A DNA stretch of 7,921 nucleotides from the NCBI GenBank assembly GCA_947166165.1, contig CAMVDK010000142.1:1-7921 (forward strand), in the 5' to 3' direction. Both the position numbers and the translations under genes were made by a program. The notes beneath the pieces were generated by a model that did no database searches, had not been told where the DNA came from, and worked only from the letters and a program-made list of their open reading frames with translations. The stretch is from an uncultured Porphyromonadaceae bacterium (GTDB taxonomy: Bacteria > Bacteroidota > Bacteroidia > Bacteroidales > Muribaculaceae). Below are positions 1 to 6,783 of the stretch, piece by piece (position 1 is the stretch's first letter; every line of letters begins with the position of its first letter).

Positions 1-550
1 GCGCCTTGAGCGGACTGTAGAAGTCGCGCATAATGTTGCGGATTTCGGCTTGCAGGGCGGGGTTGCTCTGGCTGTCGAGCATGGGCGCGTCGTACTCATC
101 CACAAGCACCACCACACGCTGGCCGGTCAGTTCGTTGGCCGCCTCAATCAGTTTGTTGAGGCGTGCGCCGGGGCTGGCATCGGCGGAAGAGGTAACTCCG
201 TATTGGCGCTCATAAAACGACAGCAGGCCATCAATCATCGACAGCAGGTAACCAGTGTTGGCATATTTCCCTCGGCTCATGTCGAGCAGCAGCACGGGAT
301 ACGCAGTCCACTCCTTCTCGAGCTGCTCGATGGCCAGACCCTTGAACAAATCCTTGCGGCCCTGGAAATAGGCCTCGAGTGTGCTGATGAGCAACGATTT
401 GCCGAACCGGCGCGGACGGCTCAGAAAATAATGGCTGCCTTTTGTCGCCATCTCGTGTATCAGCATGGTCTTGTCGATATAGACCATGCCTGCCTCACGA
501 ATCTTAGGAAAATCCTGTTCCCCGACAGGGTAAATCAACCGAGTGTCCAT
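1..550 (-). CDS. AAA-ATPase-like protein (N-terminal part, truncated by window edge)
   Basis: The minus strand is open from an ATG at 550-548 to the window edge, giving 183 codons with no stop. The reading matches the N-terminus of the AAA-ATPase-like family (Pfam AAA-ATPase_like), which usually has a C-terminal PD-(D/E)XK nuclease-like domain (DUF1703) and about 500-580 residues. Visible landmarks are an FPKIREAGMVYIDKT stretch (residues 14-28), a P-loop-like RPRRFGKS (45-52) and a Walker-B-like VLVDEYDAP (148-156). All three are typical of the family. The protein is probably cytoplasmic and ATP-binding. Its biological role is not established; these genes occur in many copies in gut Bacteroidales and may be mobile or linked to conflict systems. 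A well-formed promoter sits just upstream and supports this start. It is divergent from the suf operon, so it is unlikely to be functionally tied to it. Family assignment is firm; function is unknown. Confidence 0.88.
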   Translation of the reverse strand, partial: MDTRLIYPVGEQDFPKIREAGMVYIDKTMLIHEMATKGSHYFLSRPRRFGKSLLISTLEAYFQGRKDLFKGLAIEQLEKEWTAYPVLLLDMSRGKYANTGYLLSMIDGLLSFYERQYGVTSSADASPGARLNKLIEAANELTGQRVVVLVDEYDAPMLDSQSNPALQAEIRNIMRDFYSPLKA

Positions 551-574
551 AATATCTGATTCTTTTTCAACTTG

Positions 575-603
575 CAAAGATACAAATAAATACTGAAAAC
601 AAA
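575..603 (-). promoter_or_regulatory. Bacteroidetes-type promoter for the AAA-ATPase-like gene
   Basis: Read on the minus strand, a TTTG (603-600) is followed after 17 bases by TATCTTTG (582-575), matching the Bacteroidetes -33/-7 consensus TTTG and TAnnTTTG. The surrounding DNA is AT-rich. The -7 box lies about 25 bases upstream of the ATG at 550, which implies a very short 5' leader. No Shine-Dalgarno sequence is visible, as is usual in this phylum. Confidence 0.7.
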
Positions 604-747
604 AAATCCGGAGCCAGCGATTCCAGGCCGCCGCGAAAAAAATAGCCTTCTACCACAGTGCCGCATCATGGTGGCCGTGGCACCAAACAGGCAACAACTG
701 CGCTGCGATGAGCAACAAATGTGAACAAATGAAAATGAGTGGAAATG

Positions 748-781
748 TTTGCGCAAGTGTGGCCGAAAATGAGTAATTTTG
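748..781 (+). promoter_or_regulatory. Probable Bacteroidetes-type promoter for the cvpA-suf operon
   Basis: TAATTTTG at 774-781 fits the -7 consensus TAnnTTTG, and a TTTG at 748-751 could be the -33 box. The 22-base spacer is a little long, so the -33 assignment is less certain than the -7 box. The ATG of the cvpA-like gene follows 27 bases after the -7 box. No other good promoter was seen between here and sufS, so this is the best candidate for driving the suf genes. The rest of the 551-808 intergenic region holds nothing else I can support. Confidence 0.5.
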
Positions 782-808
782 CAGTTTGATTAACAACACC
801 GCGCGCAT

Positions 809-1349
809 ATGACCTTCGTGGACTGCATCATCCTGCTCATCGTGCTTGGGGCACTGGTCATCGGCTGGAGCAAAGGCCTGATTCGTCAGGCGGCTTCGCT
901 GGTGAGTTGGGCCGTGGGCATCGTGGTGTGCCTGTTTCTGGGCGACGAAGCGGCGCAGTTCTTCCTGGCCATCAACCCCGAGGCCGCGCAGTGGCCGTGG
1001 CCCTGAGCCTGCTGTTCCTGCTGGTGGCGCTCACGTTGCGCGTGGCGAGCCATCTGGCACGCAAAGTGGTCAAGGCCACACACTTGGGCACACTCGACCG
1101 CGCGGGCGGTGCGGCGCTGTTTGCATTCAAATACCTCTTCCTGCTCAGCATCGCGCTCAACCTTTTCTATGCCTACAACCCCGAGGCCGACACCTTCGGC
1201 ACCCGGCACGCGCTGAACAACAAGCCCTATGAGTTCACACTCGACCTCATGCCCCGCGTGCTCGGCGCCGAGCGCATGCCCAGCGACTCACTCAAGCTCT
1301 ACCGCTCGCAAGCCGAGCCCGTCACAACACAACCCGAACAACCAGACTT

Positions 1350-1353
<4 letters not shown>
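809..1353 (+). pseudogene. CvpA family membrane protein, frameshifted
   Basis: Two plus-strand frames together encode one CvpA-like protein. The first part starts at the ATG at 809 and gives a typical CvpA N-terminus: a hydrophobic segment at about residues 5-20, the GWSKGLIRQAASL motif, and a second hydrophobic segment at about 28-45. It meets a TGA at 1004-1006 after 65 residues. The next frame continues the family from about 991, with VAVALSLLFLLVALTLRV, the conserved HLGTLDRAGGA motif, a fourth membrane segment, and a polar tail ending at the TGA at 1351-1353. Adding one base near 991 (for example CAG-GTG for CAGTG) joins them into about 181 residues, a normal family length. CvpA-family proteins are inner-membrane proteins; E. 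coli CvpA is linked to colicin V production and envelope homeostasis. This gene commonly precedes sufB in Bacteroidales. The break may be a real mutation or a sequencing or assembly error. No slippery heptamer for programmed frameshifting was seen. Confidence 0.8.
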
Positions 1354-2819
<1,466 letters not shown>

Positions 2820-2827
2820 GAGATTTT

Positions 2828-2879
2828 AAGACATAAGAACATAAGCCTTTGACACCGGTAAACAAAAGAACATAAGTTT
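2828..2879 (+). repeat. Left arm of 52-bp inverted repeat
   Basis: This arm pairs with 3319-3268 at 43 of 52 positions without gaps. The nine mismatches include one cluster of three near the middle (2853-2855). The arm contains four heptamers of the form ACAWAAG, at 2831-2837, 2839-2845, 2862-2868 and 2870-2876. They form two tandem pairs with 8-base internal spacing, set 31 bases apart. The arm begins nine bases after the sufB stop codon. Confidence 0.9.
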
Positions 2880-2885
2880 TTCATC

Positions 2886-3269
2886 ATGGACATCGAACTA
2901 CTGATCAAACAAGTGATGGATTGCGCAATGACTGTACGCCGGAAAGTGATGCCAGGCTATCTCGAGAAAATATATGAGAATGCCTTGGTCATCGAACTGA
3001 CAAAGGCTGGGCTTTTGGCTCAACAGCAGCATTCGCTGGAAGTGAAATATGATGGCCAAGTCATTGGACATTATATTACCGACATAATGGTTGAGAACTG
3101 CTTGATTGTCGAAATCAAAGCGGTAGAGCATCTTTTGGAAGCGCATGAGGCTCAACTGGTCAGCTATCTGACCACAACAGGCATCGAAAACGGATTGCTC
3201 ATCAACTATGGTAATCAAGACAAGATTCAAATAAAACGCAAATTCCGAACATATCGACAAAGGAATTAA
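2886..3269 (+). CDS. GxxExxY family protein (PD-(D/E)XK nuclease superfamily)
   Basis: This 127-residue protein carries the diagnostic GxxExxY motif as GYLEKIY at residues 24-30. It also has a PD-(D/E)XK-type signature with Asp66, then Glu76-Ile-Lys78 (YITDIMVE...LIVEIKAV). Other family features are AHEAQLVSYLTTTG (86-99) and GLLINYG (103-109). The length is typical (about 125-135). The fold suggests a small cytoplasmic nuclease or nuclease-derived protein, and the candidate catalytic residues all appear intact. The real substrate and biological role of the family are unknown to me. Codon use and base composition differ from the GC-rich suf genes on either side. It lies inside an operon whose genes normally adjoin, and it is bracketed by long inverted repeats. 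No Shine-Dalgarno sequence or dedicated promoter was recognised, so it may be expressed from the suf transcript. It is unlikely to be part of Fe-S assembly. Confidence 0.93.
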   Translation: MDIELLIKQVMDCAMTVRRKVMPGYLEKIYENALVIELTKAGLLAQQQHSLEVKYDGQVIGHYITDIMVENCLIVEIKAVEHLLEAHEAQLVSYLTTTGIENGLLINYGNQDKIQIKRKFRTYRQRN

Positions 3270-3319
3270 ACTTATGTTCTTATGTCAACCGCCATCATAG
3301 GCTTTTGTTCTTTTGTCTT
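3268..3319 (-). repeat. Right arm of 52-bp inverted repeat
   Basis: This is the imperfect reverse complement of 2828-2879. Its first two bases overlap the TAA stop (3267-3269) of the GxxExxY gene. Four heptamers in reverse orientation (CTTWTGT) lie at 3271-3277, 3279-3285, 3302-3308 and 3310-3316, mirroring the left arm. It ends 29 bases before the sufC start codon, so an RNA hairpin made by the two arms would sit in the sufB-sufC intercistronic region. Confidence 0.9.
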
Positions 3320-3348
3320 CTCTTTTTGTTTATAACAATTTATTCTAT

Positions 3349-4104
3349 ATGCTTGAGATTAAAGATTTACATGCCTCGGTCGAAGGCAAGGAGATATTGA
3401 AGGGCGTGAACCTTACTGTTCGTGCTGGCGAGGTGCACGCCATCATGGGTCCCAACGGCAGCGGCAAGAGCACCCTGAGCGCCGTGCTTACCGGCAACCC
3501 GGCCTACACCGTCACCGGCGGCTCGGCCACCTTCGACGGCAAAGACCTGCTCGCCCTCTCGCCCGAAGACCGCGCCCACGAGGGTCTCTTCCTCAGTTTC
3601 CAGTATCCCGTGGAGATTCCCGGCGTGTCGATGACCGGCTTCATGAAGGCCGCCGTCAACGCCAAGCGGCGCTACCACGGCGAGAAGGAGCTCAGCGCCA
3701 GCGAGTTCCTGAAGATGATGCGCGAGCGGCGCGCTGTGGTCGACCTCGATGGCAAGCTCGCCTCGCGAGCCGTGAACGAGGGCTTCAGCGGCGGCGAAAA
3801 GAAGCGCAACGAGATTTTCCAGATGGCCATGCTCGAGCCACGGCTGAGCATCCTCGACGAGACCGACAGCGGACTCGACATCGACGCCCTGCGCGTGGTG
3901 GCCAGTGGCGTGAACAAGCTCAAGAGCAAAGACAACGCCACCATCGTCATCACCCACTACCAGCGTCTGCTCGACTACATCAAGCCCGACTTCGTGCACA
4001 TCCTCTACAAAGGCCGCATCGTGATGAGCGCCGGCCCCGAGCTTGCACTCGAGCTTGAGGAAAAAGGCTACGACTGGATCAAGCAGAGCCTCGGCGAGGA
4101 GTGA
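3349..4104 (+). CDS. sufC: Fe-S cluster assembly ATPase SufC
   Basis: SufC is the ABC-type ATPase of the SufBC2D complex; its ATP-driven dimerisation rearranges SufB and SufD during cluster assembly. It is soluble and cytoplasmic, with no membrane segments. The 251-residue product has a Walker A GPNGSGKST (34-42, Lys40), an ABC signature FSGGEKKRNE (146-155), a Walker B RLSILDETDSGLD (165-177, with Asp170 and Glu171) and the H-loop VITHYQ with His203. These numbers coincide with E. coli SufC K40, E171 and H203. I chose the ATG at 3349 (MLEIKDLHAS) because it gives the family N-terminus. The frame stays open further upstream to a TTG at 3313, but that adds non-conserved residues inside the inverted repeat. 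The 529 bases between sufB and this start are unusual for a suf operon and are filled by the GxxExxY module. No convincing promoter was seen just upstream. Confidence 0.97.
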   Translation: MLEIKDLHASVEGKEILKGVNLTVRAGEVHAIMGPNGSGKSTLSAVLTGNPAYTVTGGSATFDGKDLLALSPEDRAHEGLFLSFQYPVEIPGVSMTGFMKAAVNAKRRYHGEKELSASEFLKMMRERRAVVDLDGKLASRAVNEGFSGGEKKRNEIFQMAMLEPRLSILDETDSGLDIDALRVVASGVNKLKSKDNATIVITHYQRLLDYIKPDFVHILYKGRIVMSAGPELALELEEKGYDWIKQSLGEE

Positions 4105-4148
4105 GGGACTCCGCCTCATGTTAATGCATCTTATTTCCACAAACACCA

Positions 4149-5489
4149 ATGAACGCATTGCAACAATACATCGACCTCTATCGCGAACACAGCGGACTGC
4201 TTGAGCGCCACGCTCCCGCGGTGCTGAACGCGCTCCGGCCGTCGGCGCTGGCCACACTCACCAGTGCGCGCCTGCCCCGCAAGGGCGAGGAGGACTATGA
4301 GGCCACCGACCTCGAGGCCGTGTTTGCGCCTGACTATGGCGTCAACCTCACCCGTCTCGACTATCCCATCGACCCGGCCGAGAGCCTGCGCTGCGACGTG
4401 CCCAACCTTAGCACCTGCCTGCTGCACACCTTCAACGATGTGCCGCACATCGGCCACCTGGCCCGGCGCAACCTGAACGGCCCTATTGTGGAGACCTTCA
4501 CCGAGGCGGCACACAACCATCCCGACGTGCTTGCCGCGCATCTGGGACGGCTGTCGCACAAGGGCGACGCCACCGCAGCACTCAACACACTGCTGGCGCA
4601 GGACGGTCTGCTGGTCTACATGCCCGCGGGCGTGACAGCGGCCAAACCCATCCAGCTGCTCAACATCCTCTCGGCGGCACGGCCCACAATGGCGGTGCGC
4701 CGCCTGCTCGTGGTGGCCGAGGCCGACTCCCACGTGCGCCTGCTGGCGTGCGACCACACCCAGGGCAGCGGCGTGCAGAGCCTGAATCTGCAAGTGGTAG
4801 AGATGGTCTTAGGCCCGCGCGCCACCGTCGACTACTACGACCTCGAGGAGAGCAACGCCGACACGCGGCGCGTGTCCACCATCTTCGCCGAGCAGCACGA
4901 CGGAAGCGAGTTGCTCATCGACGGCATCACACTCACCAACGGGCTCACCCGCAACAACTATCACATCGAGGTTGAAGGCGAGCGTGCCAGCACACAGCTG
5001 CTGGGCATGACCATCGCCAGCGGCTCGCAGCACGTCGACACCCGCTCGTTTGTGAGGCACAGCGCACCACGGTGCTCGAGCAACCAGATGTTCAAGTACG
5101 TGCTCAGCGACCAGGCCGTTGGAGCCTTCGCCGGCAAGGTGCTCATCGAGGAAGGCTGTCCGCGCGTCGAGGCCTATCAAGGCAACCGCAACCTGTGCGC
5201 GTCGCCCGAAGCCAAGATGTACACCAAACCCCAACTCGAAATCTACACCGACGACGTGAAGGCGTCGCACGGCACCACCATCGGCCAGCTCGACCAGGAG
5301 GCAATGTTCTACATGCGCACGCGCGGCATCCCCGAGCACGAGGCCCGGCGGCTGCTCATGCAGGCCTTTATGGCCGACGTCATCGACAGTGTGCGCTTCG
5401 ACGTGCTCCGCGACCGCCTGCACCACCTGGTGGAGAAACGCTTCGACGGCACCTTGGCTTCCTGCGCCGGCTGCGCGATTTGCAAATAG
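4149..5489 (+). CDS. sufD: Fe-S cluster assembly protein SufD
   Basis: SufD is the SufB paralogue that completes the SufBC2D scaffold and is needed for iron acquisition and cluster formation. The 446-residue product shows the SufB/SufD beta-helix core and the characteristic YTKPQLEIYTDDVKASHGTT segment. His374 there aligns with E. coli SufD H360, the residue implicated as a cluster ligand at the SufB-SufD interface. The adjacent position is Ala372, where E. coli has a cysteine (KCSHG). The RTRGIPEHEARRLLMQAF helix near the C-terminus is also typical. The N-terminal region is divergent, as is usual for SufD. The protein ends in a short cysteine cluster, CAGCAICK, with Cys439, Cys442 and Cys445 spaced CxxCxxC. 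The start ATG lies 44 bases after sufC, and sufS follows 25 bases after the stop, consistent with one operon. No Shine-Dalgarno sequence is visible. Confidence 0.96.
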   Translation: MNALQQYIDLYREHSGLLERHAPAVLNALRPSALATLTSARLPRKGEEDYEATDLEAVFAPDYGVNLTRLDYPIDPAESLRCDVPNLSTCLLHTFNDVPHIGHLARRNLNGPIVETFTEAAHNHPDVLAAHLGRLSHKGDATAALNTLLAQDGLLVYMPAGVTAAKPIQLLNILSAARPTMAVRRLLVVAEADSHVRLLACDHTQGSGVQSLNLQVVEMVLGPRATVDYYDLEESNADTRRVSTIFAEQHDGSELLIDGITLTNGLTRNNYHIEVEGERASTQLLGMTIASGSQHVDTRSFVRHSAPRCSSNQMFKYVLSDQAVGAFAGKVLIEEGCPRVEAYQGNRNLCASPEAKMYTKPQLEIYTDDVKASHGTTIGQLDQEAMFYMRTRGIPEHEARRLLMQAFMADVIDSVRFDVLRDRLHHLVEKRFDGTLASCAGCAICK

Positions 5490-5514
5490 TAGTCACATTC
5501 CATTCTGACAGGAC

Positions 5515-6723
5515 ATGAATATTCAAGACATACGCGCCGAATATCCGATTCTGAGCCGTGAGGTGGCCGGGCGGCCGCTCATCTACCTCGACAACGCCGC
5601 CACGTCGCAGACTCCGCGCACGGTGGTCGAGGCCATCGAGCAGATGTATTACCACCACAAGGCCAATGTGCACCGTGGCGTGCACACCCTCTCGCAAGAG
5701 GCCACCGACCATGTGGAGGCCACCCGCGAGCGCGTCAGGCAGTTCATCAACGCCGGCAGCACGGCCGAGGTGGTCTTCACCCGCGGCACCACCGAGAGCA
5801 TCAACCTGGTGGCCTCGTCGTTTGGCGAGAAGCTCTACAGCGGCGACGAGATCATCGTCACCGTGATGGAGCACCACAGCAACATCGTGCCCTGGCAGCT
5901 CATCGGCCGCCGCAAGCGCATCCGCCTGCGCGCGGTGCCTGTCAGCGACGACGGCGTGCTCGACCTCGAGGCCTACGAGGACATGTTCACCGACTCCACC
6001 CGCTTCGTGGCGCTCACCCATGTGAGCAACGTGCTGGGCACGGTGAACCCCGTCAAGGAGATGATTGCCATCGCTCACCGCCACGGCGTGCCCGTGCTCG
6101 TCGACGGCGCCCAGGCCGCTCCCCATGTTCCCATCGACGTGCAAGACCTGGACTGCGACTTCTACGCCCTGTCGAGCCACAAGATGTATGGCCCGGCCGG
6201 CGTGGGCGTGCTCTACGGCAAGCGGCGCTGGCTAGAGGGCATGGACCCCTATCAGGGCGGAGGCGAGATGATTGGCCGCGTCACCTTCGAGCGCACCACC
6301 TTTGCCGACCTGCCGTTCAAGTTCGAGGCCGGCACGCCCGACTTTGTGGGCATCTCGGCCTTTGGCGCGGCCATCGACTATGTGCAGCGGCTGGGGCTTG
6401 ACCAGATTGCCGCCCACGAGAACGAATTGCTCGAAGCCGCCACGCAGGGGCTGCTGGCCATCGACGGCATGCGCCTCTTCGGCACCGCGCCGGGCAAGAG
6501 CGCCGTGGTCTCGTTCCTGGTGCGCGACATCAGCAGCTACGACATGGGGCTGCTGCTCGACAAGCTGGGCGTGGCCGTGCGCACCGGCCACCACTGCGCA
6601 CAGCCGCTCATGGACCGCTACGGCGTGACGGGCACCGTGCGCGCCTCGTTTGCCGTCTACAACACGCTCGACGAGGTGGACCGCTTCGTGGCAGCCGTGA
6701 AGCGCGTGGCAGCCATGTTTTGA
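5515..6723 (+). CDS. sufS: Cysteine desulfurase SufS
   Basis: This PLP-dependent class V aminotransferase-fold enzyme converts L-cysteine to L-alanine, with the sulfur held as an enzyme persulfide for transfer to the Suf scaffold. The 402-residue length is normal for SufS (E. coli 406). The PLP Schiff-base lysine is Lys223 in LSSHKMYGP. Other cofactor residues are His120 in MEHHSN, and Asp197 and Gln200 in LVDGAQA. The catalytic cysteine is Cys361 in RTGHHCAQPLM. Each is offset by three from the E. coli numbers (K226, H123, D200, Q203, C364). The RTGHHCAQP form marks a group II (SufS/CsdA-like) desulfurase rather than IscS or NifS. Such enzymes usually need a SufE or SufU partner for activity; none lies in this window, so it must be elsewhere if present. 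It is the last recognised suf gene here. Confidence 0.97.
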   Translation: MNIQDIRAEYPILSREVAGRPLIYLDNAATSQTPRTVVEAIEQMYYHHKANVHRGVHTLSQEATDHVEATRERVRQFINAGSTAEVVFTRGTTESINLVASSFGEKLYSGDEIIVTVMEHHSNIVPWQLIGRRKRIRLRAVPVSDDGVLDLEAYEDMFTDSTRFVALTHVSNVLGTVNPVKEMIAIAHRHGVPVLVDGAQAAPHVPIDVQDLDCDFYALSSHKMYGPAGVGVLYGKRRWLEGMDPYQGGGEMIGRVTFERTTFADLPFKFEAGTPDFVGISAFGAAIDYVQRLGLDQIAAHENELLEAATQGLLAIDGMRLFGTAPGKSAVVSFLVRDISSYDMGLLLDKLGVAVRTGHHCAQPLMDRYGVTGTVRASFAVYNTLDEVDRFVAAVKRVAAMF

Positions 6724-6783
6724 CCCTCCGACGCAGCACACCGTAAAGTTGAATTCCTAATTTCCAAATCAAAATAGCGACCG

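Larger units (their letters stand above)
2828..3319. mobile_element. Putative inverted-repeat-bounded GxxExxY module inserted between sufB and sufC
   Basis: A 492-base block lies between sufB and sufC. It consists of a 52-base left arm, a single small ORF, and a 52-base right arm that is the imperfect reverse complement of the left (43 of 52 positions pair, no gaps). The arms hug the ORF: six bases separate the left arm from the ATG, and the right arm begins inside the stop codon. Sampled lines of the module have about 35-45% G+C against about 65% for a line of sufB, suggesting separate origin. It encodes no recognisable transposase and no clear target-site duplication is visible. Mobility is therefore inferred from structure, location and composition, not shown. 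An alternative is an RNA-level element resembling rRNA intervening sequences. Confidence 0.5.

Noticed and set aside
50..559. 169-codon plus-strand open frame at the left edge
   Set aside because: The minus strand encodes a recognisable AAA-ATPase-like N-terminus with a promoter; the plus-strand reading has no family features.
535..756. 73-codon minus-strand open frame in the divergent intergenic region
   Set aside because: It runs through the promoter and start of the AAA-ATPase-like gene in another frame, is Cys/Phe/Arg-rich and resembles no known protein.
985..1006. Programmed ribosomal frameshift in the cvpA-like gene
   Set aside because: No X-XXY-YYZ slippery heptamer or clear stimulatory structure was seen at the junction, so a simple indel or sequencing error is more likely.
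2898..3260. 120-codon minus-strand open frame opposite the GxxExxY gene
   Set aside because: It is a shadow; the plus strand carries the diagnostic GxxExxY and D...ExK residues.
2828..3319. Ordinary insertion sequence or target-site duplication around the GxxExxY module
   Set aside because: No transposase is encoded, and comparing the bases just outside the two arms gave no convincing direct repeat, so a classical IS call is not supported.
3268..3319. Rho-independent terminator after the GxxExxY gene
   Set aside because: The T-rich tracts belong to the long inverted-repeat arm. There is no local GC-rich hairpin followed by a T run.
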